A model generated the notes under the pieces. It made no database searches. It was given only the letters and a program-made list of their open reading frames with translations, and was not told where the DNA came from. Shown one piece after another: positions 51,863-60,626 of a DNA stretch of 64,000 nt. The DNA is from Vagococcus entomophilus. GTDB taxonomy: Bacteria > Bacillota > Bacilli > Lactobacillales > Vagococcaceae. The position numbers and the translations under genes were made by a program. The stretch covers positions 1-64,000 of the forward strand of contig NZ_NGJZ01000001.1 in assembly GCF_003987595.1 (NCBI RefSeq), given 5' to 3'. Every line of letters starts with the position of its first letter. Within the stretch, counting starts at the first letter, position 1.

Positions 51863-52795
51863 ATGGCACGAATCGTGATTGCTTTAGGAGGAAATGCACT
51901 TGGCAATACGCCACAAGAACAAGAGAAAAAAATTGCAGAGGCCGTTCCTTCACTGGTAGATTTAATCAGTCAAGGTCATGAAATTATTTTAAGTCATGGA
52001 AATGGACCACAAGTTGGCTATATTGAAAAGAAGCTGAATGCATCAGCAGATGGGGAAAGTACAGCCTATTTTCTTCCTGAATGTACTGCTATGAGTCAAG
52101 GATACATCGGGTATCATTTGCAAAAAGGAATTTTAGAAGAGTTGCATCGTAGGGGAATGCCTTGGCATGTTGCAACTGTTATCACTCAGGTTGAAGTCGA
52201 CGCAGCAGACGAAGCGTTTAGCACTCCGTCCAAACCAATTGGCAATTTTTATTCAAAGGAACAAGCACATCGGTTGATGGCAAAAGATAAACACTTGGTG
52301 ATGAAAGAGGATGCAGGTCGAGGCTTTCGTAAATATGTCGCTTCGCCACTGCCACTTGATATTGTAGAAAAAGATTCTATACTCAATTTGCTAGACAATG
52401 AGTTTATTGTCATTGCTTGTGGAGGCGGAGGAATACCTGTTATCAAAAAAAGTTCTCAAACGTATTGTGGGGTTGAAGCAGTGATTGATAAAGACTTTGC
52501 GTCGGCCAAATTAGCAGAATTAGTAGAAGCTGATTACTTCTTTATTTTAACTGCTGTAGATAGAGTATTGCTCAATTACGGTACAAAGGATCAAACAGAG
52601 ATAGTAGAAATGAACGCTCAGCAGGGAGAAAAATATATGAGAGAAGGGCATTTTGCTCCAGGGAGTATGCTACCCAAAGTCAAGGCGGCCCTTGCTTTTG
52701 CTAAAAGTAAAAAAGGAAGAAAAGCAGTCATCGCGTCACTTGAAAAAGCCCCACTTGCAATGTCGGGTGCAAGTGGGACAGTGATTTGTGATTAG
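51863..52795 (+). CDS. aguC: Carbamate kinase (agmatine pathway)
   Basis: The 310-residue protein opens with IVIALGGNALG and carries HGNGPQVG, the Gly-rich CGGGGIPV segment and a C-terminal GSMLPKVKAA, all typical of carbamate kinases of the amino-acid kinase superfamily. It transfers phosphate from carbamoyl phosphate to ADP, producing the ATP yield of the pathway with CO2 and NH3. It is the last gene of aguBDAC, 15 bp after aguA. Its position separates it from the arginine-pathway ArcC paralogue. Confidence 0.95.
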   Translation: MARIVIALGGNALGNTPQEQEKKIAEAVPSLVDLISQGHEIILSHGNGPQVGYIEKKLNASADGESTAYFLPECTAMSQGYIGYHLQKGILEELHRRGMPWHVATVITQVEVDAADEAFSTPSKPIGNFYSKEQAHRLMAKDKHLVMKEDAGRGFRKYVASPLPLDIVEKDSILNLLDNEFIVIACGGGGIPVIKKSSQTYCGVEAVIDKDFASAKLAELVEADYFFILTAVDRVLLNYGTKDQTEIVEMNAQQGEKYMREGHFAPGSMLPKVKAALAFAKSKKGRKAVIASLEKAPLAMSGASGTVICD

Positions 52796-52931
52796 AGTCA
52801 GTTGATAAGGGGGGGATAGTGATAGTTAACTTCGAGAAATAAGAACTTCGCAAGAATCTTTCTTCCATTTTTTTGACAATCCGCTTATTTGAGAAGCCCT
52901 TGCTTTTGTTTTCAGCGTTGATTTGGCTACC

Positions 52932-52977
52932 AAGAGTCTGAAACGTAACGTTTGAGTTATGTTTTCAGGCTTTTTTA
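52932..52977. terminator. Bidirectional terminator between aguC and the Crp/Fnr gene
   Basis: AAGAGTCTGAAACGTAAC pairs with GTTATGTTTTCAGGCTTTTT with small bulges. T residues follow on the plus strand. It belongs to the related hairpin family. Confidence 0.75.
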
Positions 52978-53631
52978 TTGATTAATAAAATCATACAGGT
53001 AAGCAGGATTTAAAATAAGAATCCTTTGTTTGACAATTTTGATAACTTTTTCTTCTTTTAGATTATGGATAATGCGGTTGACACTATTTCGTGTAGAAAT
53101 GCCACAAAATCCGGCAATATCTTCGTTGGTTATCGAAAAGTCAAGCAAAAGACCATCCGGACTAGGTTTGCCAAAGATTTCAATTAAGCTATATAAAAAA
53201 GCACAGACAGCTCCTTTTTTATTATTCATAATCATATTTTTTTGTCTGTACAGACTTTCAGACAGTTTTTTACGATAGTAATTTTTGACATAGGTCTGTA
53301 GTTCTGGTGTTTGATTGACAGATTCCCAAAACATGACACGGGGAATTCGGTAAAAAGTTGCCACTTCTGATTCGATTCGGACATTAAAAGGTGAAGACGT
53401 AAACTGTGAAACCTCATCATGCAACAGTGAAATGATATCTGGTTCTGCAATATATGAAATATTAAATTCTCGCCCATCTTTTAAAATGATACTTGTTTTA
53501 ATAATACCTTCGTTTAATACATAAACATACTGATCTTTTAATCCATGATAGGTTAAATAGGTATGTCTTTTCTTTTCGATTAGACATGTATTTTTTTGTT
53601 GTAAAAATGAAACCAAAAATTCAGTATCCAT
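52975..53631 (-). CDS. Crp/Fnr-family transcriptional regulator
   Basis: The 218-residue protein has an N-terminal cyclic-nucleotide-binding-type beta-roll (about residues 20-120) and a C-terminal winged helix (NEDIAGFCGISTRNSVNRIIHNLKEEKVIKIV). It lacks an N-terminal Cys cluster, so it is not an oxygen-sensing FNR. Related enterococcal proteins include ArcR-type and PrfA-like (Ers) regulators of amino-acid catabolism and stress. It is convergent with aguC. AAGGAG precedes the ATG at 53631. The targets are unknown. Confidence 0.82.
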   Translation of the reverse strand: MDTEFLVSFLQQKNTCLIEKKRHTYLTYHGLKDQYVYVLNEGIIKTSIILKDGREFNISYIAEPDIISLLHDEVSQFTSSPFNVRIESEVATFYRIPRVMFWESVNQTPELQTYVKNYYRKKLSESLYRQKNMIMNNKKGAVCAFLYSLIEIFGKPSPDGLLLDFSITNEDIAGFCGISTRNSVNRIIHNLKEEKVIKIVKQRILILNPAYLYDFINQ

Positions 53632-53940
53632 AAGTGGGTCTCCTTAGTTATCAATGTAAGAATGTTAGTATCTAATAATTATAAAACATTTTGTTAACAT
53701 TTGGTACTATCAATCGTGGAAGTAAGGAATGTTTTTTTTTTTTATACTACACTTGTTCATAACATTTATGAATGTGGCTACTTTAAAACTATGAATGCCA
53801 GTTTTGGTTTTTTCTAAAAGAGACAATAAATACTTTTAATTATCTTATTTATTCTAAATCACCTCTTTTAAAAAAGTTATGGTTTTAAAGTAACTGCTTT
53901 TAATTAGCAGTAGGGATCAAGAGAAAGTGGGATGGAAATC
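53632..53940. other. 309-bp intergenic region with candidate Crp-type sites
   Basis: TTCATA-ACATT-TATGAA (53756-53772) is an inverted repeat and TTTTGTTAACATTTGG lies near 53690. Both are upstream of the divergent crp-like and lipoprotein genes. A run of more than 12 T lies near 53731. No gene is seen. Confidence 0.4.
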
Positions 53941-54303
53941 ATGAAAAAAATGATGTGGGTAATGATGATCGTTGGTGTGGTAAGCTTATTTAGTGGTTGT
54001 GGCAAAAAGCAAGCAGATGAAAAAGCACAAACAATTGCTAATCAAGTCTTAGCAGATGTTAATAAACAATTGAATCCAGATAAAAAAATTGCTTTGGACG
54101 ATATTGATTTGGAAGTATATAAAGACCAAAACAATCAATACGTAGCAAGAATTTTAGTTCCACAAGCAAAACATTCATTCTATTATAGTGCAAGTGATAG
54201 TCAAAAAGTGGAAAAATCCAATATGAGTAGTGAAAATTTCCAAAAAGAACTAAAAAAACAAAAAATGGAAAATGTATATAAAGTGATGAATATTTCTTTT
54301 TAG
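53932..54303 (+). CDS. Small lipoprotein of unknown function
   Basis: The 123-residue precursor has a signal peptide with lipobox LFSGC and a charged, alpha/beta mature part of about 100 residues (KKQADEKAQTIANQVLADVNKQLNPDKK..). It would be anchored to the outer face of the membrane. The start could be ATG 53932 or ATG 53941; neither has an ideal ribosome binding site. I do not recognise the family. It is monocistronic with a terminator, and diverges from the Crp/Fnr gene, which might control it. Confidence 0.75.
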   Translation: MEIMKKMMWVMMIVGVVSLFSGCGKKQADEKAQTIANQVLADVNKQLNPDKKIALDDIDLEVYKDQNNQYVARILVPQAKHSFYYSASDSQKVEKSNMSSENFQKELKKQKMENVYKVMNISF

Positions 54304-54337
54304 CATCACACTTGTAGGAGACTCTATAAATTTAATT

Positions 54338-54378
54338 AACAAGGAGGATTAGCAGATTGATAGCTAATCCTCTTTGTT
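54338..54378. terminator. Bidirectional terminator
   Basis: Perfect 16-bp stem AACAAGGAGGATTAGC (54338-54353) with 54363-54378, between the convergent lipoprotein and cyclase-family genes. It touches the stop codon of the latter. Confidence 0.85.
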
Positions 54379-55112
54379 TAAGGTAAATATGCAATCGCGC
54401 GAACAGGAAACCCAGGTGCATCTAAAATATTAGGGAAACTAATCGAAATATAGGCACCTGTTGCAGGAAGGATGTCTAGGTTTTTTAATACTTCTACTTG
54501 ATACTTATCTTGACTTAAAATATAAAGCTCTGCAAGTAAAGCATTGTTCTTCCGAAACTGCTTCGAACTATCTGTATCAAGTGTTTCATGACCAATTGCC
54601 GTAATATTTCTTGTTTCACATAGATAGTTTAAGGCTTCCAAACTCCAGCCTGGTGTATGTGCATTGTCATCAGCATCGAGATTATAAAAATTTTCTTTAC
54701 TATCCCAGCGTTTGGACCAACCGCTTGAAAAAGCGACAAAAGCATCTTCAGGCAGCGTTCCGTGAGTGGCTTCAAAATCTAAAATATCTTGTAAGCTCAC
54801 TTCGTAATCAGGATTAGCTTGAACTTCTTTTTCTTTATGGATGACATAAAGTGGCAATAAGAGCTCTTTTAGGTCTAACTCTTGCAGGTATCTTTTTTGT
54901 TTTGCAAAATGGATTGGTGCATCTATGTGTGTTCCATACTGAGTTGCAAGGGTATACTCCTTGGCAAAGAAGCCATCTTGTTCTAGTGTGAAAAGTGTTT
55001 TCTCTTTTAACGGTTTGAAAGCAGAAAAGTGTGGGATATTCTCATGAATCCCATGACTTAGATTAACCCATCTGTGTTTCTTCAATTCTTGGAAAATCGT
55101 TGTTAGTTCCAT
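54378..55112 (-). CDS. Cyclase family metal-dependent hydrolase
   Basis: The 244-residue protein has the PF04199 metal motif QYGTHIDAPIHF (HGTHxDxPxH class) and a later GHETLDTD segment. Members include kynurenine formamidase (KynB), isatin hydrolase and other amide or ring hydrolases using Zn or Mn. No tryptophan-catabolism gene is nearby, so the substrate is unknown. AAGGAGG precedes the ATG. It is monocistronic. Confidence 0.85.
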   Translation of the reverse strand: MELTTIFQELKKHRWVNLSHGIHENIPHFSAFKPLKEKTLFTLEQDGFFAKEYTLATQYGTHIDAPIHFAKQKRYLQELDLKELLLPLYVIHKEKEVQANPDYEVSLQDILDFEATHGTLPEDAFVAFSSGWSKRWDSKENFYNLDADDNAHTPGWSLEALNYLCETRNITAIGHETLDTDSSKQFRKNNALLAELYILSQDKYQVEVLKNLDILPATGAYISISFPNILDAPGFPVRAIAYLP

Positions 55113-55377
55113 TATTATGCCTCCTTTTTATTTATTTTAACAAAAAAACAAACAAAATGCGGGAAAATTCTGAATTTTTCACTTATGTTTTCTTTAATCT
55201 GGCAATTTTAAAAAGATAGGGCCAAATTTCATTACTTATTTTTGCTGTTTTCTAGAAAAAATTTTTAACACAGAAGTTTTTTGTGGTAGAATGGGCAAAG
55301 TGAGAATTTATTTACAGAAAATTTACAAACTTTTTTCGAATTATTTTTATTTGGAAAAATATTTTTAGGAGGAATTT

Positions 55378-56562
55378 ATGAGTATTGTTATGGGGATTTT
55401 AGGAATCATTATTTTTTTAGGACTAGCATATTTTACGAGTAGTAATCGAAAATTAATCAAAATTGTCCCAGTTATAAAACTGCTAGTAGTTGAATTTGTT
55501 TTGGGGTACATTTTGCTGAATACGACAGTGGGCAATCATCTGATCACTTGGATTGCAGATGGTTTTGGCAAAATTTTGTCCTATGCAAATGAAGGAGTAG
55601 AATTTGTATTTGGTGGCTTGGTAAATAAAGGAGCAACGACCTTTTTTATCAGTGTACTAATGCCTATTGTATTTATTTCGGTTTTGATTGGTATTTTGCA
55701 ATATTTTCGTATTTTGCCTTTTATTATTAAATACATAGGCCTTGTTTTGAGCAAAATTAACGGTATGGGAAAGTTGGAATCCTATAACGCTGTGGCCTCT
55801 ATTATATTAGGACAATCAGAAGTATTTATCTCAGTGAAAAAGCAATTGGGAGCATTGACTGAAAAACGTCTTTATACATTGTGTGCATCGGCAATGTCAA
55901 CTGTTTCGATGTCAATCGTGGGCGCTTATATGCAACTCTTAGAGCCTAAATATGTCGTGACAGCGATTGTCTTGAATTTGTTTGGTGGGTTTATTATTAC
56001 TTCTATTATCAATCCTTATGAATTAGATGAGGAAGAAGATATTCTTGAAGTGGTGGAAGAACATAAGCAATCGTTTTTTGAAATGGTTGGAGAGTATATT
56101 ATGGATGGGTTTAACGTGGCGATTACGGTCGCTGCGATGTTGATTGGATTTGTAGCCTTGATTGCAATGATTAATGGGATTTTTACAAGTATCTTGGGGA
56201 TTTCATTCCAGGAATTGTTAGGGTATGTATTCGCTCCATTTGCCATTTTAATGGGAATTCCATTGGATCAGTCAGTGGATGCGGGAAGCATTATGGCAAC
56301 CAAAATGGTATCCAATGAGTTTGTGGCAATGACAACCCTACATAATGGACATTTTGCTTTCACTGCAAAAACAACAGCCATTGTTTCAGTCTTTTTAGTA
56401 TCTTTCGCTAACTTTTCTTCAATTGGGATTATTTCAGGTGCAGTGAATGGTCTAGATAAGGCGCAAGGGAAAGTAGTAGCAAAATTTGGTTTGCGTTTGC
56501 TTTGGGGGGCAACTTTAGTCAGCTTGCTTTCGGCTGCAGTTGTCGGAATCGTATTTAGATAG
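55378..56562 (+). CDS. Concentrative nucleoside transporter (NupC/CNT family)
   Basis: The 394-residue membrane protein has about eight to ten helices. CNT motifs are present: ASIILGQSEVFISVKKQL in the middle, the SAMSTVSMSIVGAYMQLLEP region, and NFSSIGIISGAVNGL near the C-terminus. It imports nucleosides with H+ or Na+. AGGAGG stands 6 nt before the ATG. It complements the nucleoside hydrolase and deaminases in this window. Specificity (purine versus pyrimidine) cannot be assigned. Confidence 0.92.
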   Translation: MSIVMGILGIIIFLGLAYFTSSNRKLIKIVPVIKLLVVEFVLGYILLNTTVGNHLITWIADGFGKILSYANEGVEFVFGGLVNKGATTFFISVLMPIVFISVLIGILQYFRILPFIIKYIGLVLSKINGMGKLESYNAVASIILGQSEVFISVKKQLGALTEKRLYTLCASAMSTVSMSIVGAYMQLLEPKYVVTAIVLNLFGGFIITSIINPYELDEEEDILEVVEEHKQSFFEMVGEYIMDGFNVAITVAAMLIGFVALIAMINGIFTSILGISFQELLGYVFAPFAILMGIPLDQSVDAGSIMATKMVSNEFVAMTTLHNGHFAFTAKTTAIVSVFLVSFANFSSIGIISGAVNGLDKAQGKVVAKFGLRLLWGATLVSLLSAAVVGIVFR

Positions 56563-56570
56563 AAGTTTTA

Positions 56571-56627
56571 AGAAAAGAGGAATCAGGGGCATAACTCAAA
56601 AGTTATGTCGCAGGTTTCTCTTTTTTG
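56571..56627 (+). terminator. Terminator after the nucleoside transporter
   Basis: A long imperfect stem with GGCATAACT/AGTTATGTC at its top and AGAAAAGAGG/TTTCTCTTTTTT at its base, ending in T residues. Confidence 0.75.
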
Positions 56628-56753
56628 TAATGACTCAAACTAGAACAATAAAAGCGAAAGTGGTAAACTTTTAATAAGAGCATAGATGAAGTGAATAGCG
56701 GCTAATTTTATCTAAATAACACTGTTCCAGTTTGGAATGAAAGGAAGATAAAA

Positions 56754-57731
56754 ATGAAAAAATATTGTTGGGCAATGATTGGTGCAGGAACAATTGCTAA
56801 AGAAATGACACAAGCGATACAAAAAGTCAATGGCGAAGTGTATGGTGTGTTAAGTACTACCTTAGAAAAAGCTCAAAATTTTTGCCGTGAAAATGGGGTC
56901 AAAAATGCTTTTGAGTCGGTAGAAGAAATAATGGAGGATCCTAAAATTGACATTATCTATATAGCCACACCTCATAATTCTCATTATTTTTATATAAAAA
57001 AAGCACTAGAGGCTGGAAAACATGTACTTTGTGAAAAGGTTCTAACTGTGAACGCCAAACAGGCAAAAGAAGTTTCAGATCTTGCGAAAAAGAAGAAGCT
57101 TGTTGTCATGGAAGCTATGACTATTTATCATATGCCGCTATTTAAGTTGTTACAAAAAAAAATAGAGGAAGGCTTGATTGGACAGGTCAAAATGCTTCAA
57201 ATTAATTTTGGGAGCCATAAAGAATATAATCTTGAAAATCGTTTTTTTAATAAATCGCTTGCAGGAGGAGCGCTTCTAGATATAGGGGTCTATGCACTGG
57301 CATTTAGTCGTTACTTTATGTCAAGTCAGCCAGTGAATCTAGCCACAATGGTGAATTATTTTGAAACAGGCGTTGATGAGCAATCAATCATTACGATGAA
57401 AAACTTTCAACAAGAAATGGCAGTGATCACTCTTACAATGCAAGCCAAGCAACCTAAAAGAGCGTTAATTTCCGGTACAAAGGGCTATGTTGAAGTGCTA
57501 AACTATCCTCGAGCAGAATCAGCTAGTGTGACTTTTACAAAAAACGGAAAAAAAGAAATCATTGAAGTCGGGGAGACGCATCGTGCGTTAGAGTATGAAG
57601 TAAAAGATATGCAGGAACTAGTGGAACAGGGGGAATATGAGCATTCTTTGAGCTACACATTGGATGTGCTGCATACAATGGACAATGTTCGAAATGAGTG
57701 GGGGTTAATTTATCCATTTGAACAAGCGTAA
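56754..57731 (+). CDS. Gfo/Idh/MocA-family NAD(P)-dependent oxidoreductase
   Basis: The 325-residue protein has a Rossmann fold (WAMIGAGTIAKEMTQAI) and IYIATPHNSHYFYIKKALEAGKHVLCEKVLTVN, where the EKP-type catalytic Lys motif reads EKV. A C-terminal alpha/beta substrate domain follows (about residues 130-325). Such enzymes oxidise or reduce sugars, inositols or dihydrodiols. Val replacing Pro in EKP is a small deviation. AAAGGAAG precedes the ATG. It stands alone, so its substrate is unknown. Confidence 0.87.
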   Translation: MKKYCWAMIGAGTIAKEMTQAIQKVNGEVYGVLSTTLEKAQNFCRENGVKNAFESVEEIMEDPKIDIIYIATPHNSHYFYIKKALEAGKHVLCEKVLTVNAKQAKEVSDLAKKKKLVVMEAMTIYHMPLFKLLQKKIEEGLIGQVKMLQINFGSHKEYNLENRFFNKSLAGGALLDIGVYALAFSRYFMSSQPVNLATMVNYFETGVDEQSIITMKNFQQEMAVITLTMQAKQPKRALISGTKGYVEVLNYPRAESASVTFTKNGKKEIIEVGETHRALEYEVKDMQELVEQGEYEHSLSYTLDVLHTMDNVRNEWGLIYPFEQA

Positions 57732-57762
57732 AGAACGATTTGTGAACGGTTAGACTGATATA

Positions 57763-57808
57763 CAAAACGATTTCAGCTACAATTTGTAGTAAAATCGTTT
57801 TGTTTTTA
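57763..57808 (+). terminator. Terminator after the oxidoreductase gene
   Basis: CAAAACGATTT (57763-57773) pairs with AAATCGTTTTG (57792-57802). CTACAA/TTGTAG pairs inside, and T residues follow. Confidence 0.9.
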
Positions 57809-58029
57809 ATTTTCTAAATGAATAGAGAGGTGGCATTAGCTTCATAATATCCTTTAAAAGAACGAGATTGCTCCAATTTTTTTAGGATGTTGGCATGATT
57901 TGTCAATTGATTGTTTCATTTGTGCAAAGTGGTAGTTGCTAACCACTTTGATTGATGAACTAGTGGGTTTTTTCAATTTTTTGAGGTATACTGGAAAAAG
58001 TTCTAAAATTTGAAAGGGGTATACAGTAC

Positions 58030-59190
58030 TTGTTAAGCAAGATAAAAAAAGAAAATTTTGGCGTTGTCTTTAGGAGAGATAGTCTAGCAGGAATGGTCAC
58101 ATCTGTTGCGCTCATTCCAGAAGTGGTAGGATTTGCTATTATTGCGGGAATCCCCCCACTAAAAGCGATTGCTGCCTCAATTATCCTAGTGATAGTACTT
58201 AGTTTTGTGGGAGGAAGGCCTGCTATGGTTAGTGCTGCTGCAGGATCAATGGCCCTGGTTATGGCTTCATTAATTAAAAATCATGGCTTAGAATATATGG
58301 TCGCAGCTAGTTTATTTACAGGCGTAATCCAAGTTTTACTCGGCATTTTTGGAATCCATAAGTTGGTGCGATATGTGCCGGAGTCTGTGATGAAAGGATT
58401 TGTCAATTCTCTAGCAATTATTATTTTTATTTCTCAGGCGCAACAATTAGTAGGGAAAAATATTGCGTCATATTTCATGGTAGCAATTGCAATTTTCATG
58501 ATGTATTTATTGCCTAAATGGACGACTCAAGTTCCAGCTGGCCTATTTGTCATTGTCGGCATGACTCTTTTTAGTAGCACGATGGGTGTTCACGTTCAAA
58601 CAATTGGCGATTTAGGAGGTCTAAAAGGAAATTTGTTTGAGTTTGGCTTTCCTCAAGTTCCAGCTACCTTGGATACTATTATCACTATTTTACCTTATGC
58701 TTGTGCACTTGCCTTAGTAGGATTATTAGAGTCGCTATTAACACAGCCAATTATTGATGAAATGACTGCAACAAGTAGCAACCCAAAACAAGAAGTGATC
58801 GGTCAAGGGATTGGCAATACCTTTTCAAGCCTATTCGGTGGACAAGCTGGTTGTGCCATGATTGGACAAGCCATTATTAATGTAACGTCTGGCGGGAGAA
58901 CACGAGTCTCAACTTTGGTAACAGGTTTGAGTTTGTTATTTATGGTTCTGCTTGCTCCAGGTATTTTGTTGCAAATTCCGACACCAGCTCTAATTGGAAT
59001 TATGATGGTGGTTGCCCTCAATACTTTTTCATTTGATAGTTTTCGGTTTATGAGAGAAAACAGCTTACGGGATAGTGTGGTGCTGCTTGTAACGACCATC
59101 TTAGTTGTGGTCACGCATAATTTGGCTATTGGAATTCTGGTAGGGGTTGCGCTCCATTTTGCCATAAATTGGTTTTTTAAAAAAACTTGA
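58030..59190 (+). CDS. SulP-family anion transporter lacking a STAS domain
   Basis: The 386-residue protein carries the SulP membrane core: about 10-12 helices, SLAGMVTSVALIPEVVGFAIIAGIPP near the N-terminus, and LLESLLTQPIIDEMT plus GGQAGCAMIGQAIINVTSGGRTRVST in the middle. Typical SulP proteins are about 500-600 residues with a C-terminal STAS domain. This one stops right after the last helix. It may carry sulfate, bicarbonate or a carboxylate. The start is TTG 58030, with AAGGGG about 10 nt upstream. Confidence 0.86.
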   Translation: MLSKIKKENFGVVFRRDSLAGMVTSVALIPEVVGFAIIAGIPPLKAIAASIILVIVLSFVGGRPAMVSAAAGSMALVMASLIKNHGLEYMVAASLFTGVIQVLLGIFGIHKLVRYVPESVMKGFVNSLAIIIFISQAQQLVGKNIASYFMVAIAIFMMYLLPKWTTQVPAGLFVIVGMTLFSSTMGVHVQTIGDLGGLKGNLFEFGFPQVPATLDTIITILPYACALALVGLLESLLTQPIIDEMTATSSNPKQEVIGQGIGNTFSSLFGGQAGCAMIGQAIINVTSGGRTRVSTLVTGLSLLFMVLLAPGILLQIPTPALIGIMMVVALNTFSFDSFRFMRENSLRDSVVLLVTTILVVVTHNLAIGILVGVALHFAINWFFKKT

Positions 59191-59213
59191 TGTGACATTT
59201 TTTTTACTAAATT

Positions 59214-59258
59214 AAAAACGTGAAACAAAAGATTCATTGCTTTTGTTTCACGTTTTTT
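59214..59258. terminator. Bidirectional terminator between SulP and MFS genes
   Basis: Perfect 18-bp stem AAAAACGTGAAACAAAAG (59214-59231) with 59240-59257. Confidence 0.9.
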
Positions 59259-59259
59259 T

Positions 59260-60495
59260 CTATTTGAAGAACCGCAAACAAATGACAGCGAGTAAAAGAG
59301 AACTAAGACAAAATAGCAACATAGCATAGAAACAGAAAGTTAAAGAAATGCCACTGGCTAAGCTAGTAAAAATAATCGTTGTAACCGTTGGTACGAGCAT
59401 AAGTAACATATTGGTTGCCCCCATAATTGTCCCTAGTTGACTTGATGGAAGCTTAGATAATAAAAAAGAAGTCAGCTTAGTCGTGCAGATTCCAGATAGT
59501 AACGCGAGTAATGCCAGAAAAAAGATTCCCCAAAATAAATGATTGAAAAGAAAGGCAAATAAATAAAAAAAGCAAGCAATAAAACTAATGCAACAAAGGA
59601 AAAGTAAAGCAGTTTTTTTAAATAATCTAGTTGACATAAGGCTGCCCCCGATACTAAATAAGGCAATAACTCCTTCGATTAGTGCAATACTTAAACTAAA
59701 ATTGTAGAGTTGTTGGTTGGGGTATTGCGTGAAATACATACTTAAAATAGGGGTGGTTACCGCAAGTATGCCATTTAATAGAGAGAATAAGAGTAGCGCA
59801 TAAAAAAGTTCTTTCTTGTGATATAAACTTTTTACCGCTATTTTTATTTGCTGGATGATAGGGAAGATACCGTGATTTTGTGTAACGGGCAAATTTTTTT
59901 CTTCTATGTTTTGGAGCGGATGTCGAATCAAAAATAGTAAAAAGAAACAACCAAAGAAAGTGGCACTGTTGATCCAGGCTAAATTTCTAAAAGAAAAAAT
60001 TCCGATTAAAACTGAGCCTAGAAAAAAAGCCAACGTGCTGATTAAAGTCTGGATGGCACCGTTTAATCCTTGTGCGTGTTCCAAATCATTTGGTTTGACA
60101 ATATGTGGAACAAATGGCGTTAGGGCACTATTTGAAAAAGAACCAAGACTATCAGAAAGAATATTGAGGAAACAAATACAGCAAAGCAAAAGCAAAGAGG
60201 GCGAAAAACCAATTAAGATGCCAACAGTCAAGTAGATCAGCCCACGCAAGAAACTTGTCCATAGACTTTTGGAAATTTTGTGAGGGGATAAATCGGCATA
60301 ACTACCGATGACTAAAGCAAACATATGTGGGAGTATTTCTGAGCAAGAGACAAGTGTGATTGCCAGATTTGCCTGTTTAAATTGGTGGGCAAATGTTAGT
60401 AAAGCAATGTAATAGATGGAATCCCCAATTTTTGAACACATATTGTTAACGATCAATTGACGATACAAGGGATATTTTTTTAGCAAATGAAGCAT
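59260..60495 (-). CDS. MFS exporter (MefA/MFS_3-like)
   Basis: The 411-residue protein has about 12 membrane helices, with an N-terminal half like macrolide-efflux MFS proteins (NNMCSKIGDSIYYIALLTFAHQ..., GSYADLSPHKISKSLW). It probably expels a drug, peptide or metabolite using the proton gradient. It is transcribed divergently from an Rgg-type regulator 131 bp away, which likely controls it. AAAGGAGG precedes the ATG. The cargo is unknown. Confidence 0.85.
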   Translation of the reverse strand: MLHLLKKYPLYRQLIVNNMCSKIGDSIYYIALLTFAHQFKQANLAITLVSCSEILPHMFALVIGSYADLSPHKISKSLWTSFLRGLIYLTVGILIGFSPSLLLLCCICFLNILSDSLGSFSNSALTPFVPHIVKPNDLEHAQGLNGAIQTLISTLAFFLGSVLIGIFSFRNLAWINSATFFGCFFLLFLIRHPLQNIEEKNLPVTQNHGIFPIIQQIKIAVKSLYHKKELFYALLLFSLLNGILAVTTPILSMYFTQYPNQQLYNFSLSIALIEGVIALFSIGGSLMSTRLFKKTALLFLCCISFIACFFYLFAFLFNHLFWGIFFLALLALLSGICTTKLTSFLLSKLPSSQLGTIMGATNMLLMLVPTVTTIIFTSLASGISLTFCFYAMLLFCLSSLLLAVICLRFFK

Positions 60496-60626
60496 AAGAA
60501 TGACCTCCTTTTTTTACAGAGTAGCAAAAGATTTTTTAAAAAGAAAAAAAGGTCCTAAATATCAGACTAGAATACAAATTGTTTTGCCTGATTATGTTAC
60601 AATGAAAAAAAATTAGGAGTATCGAG

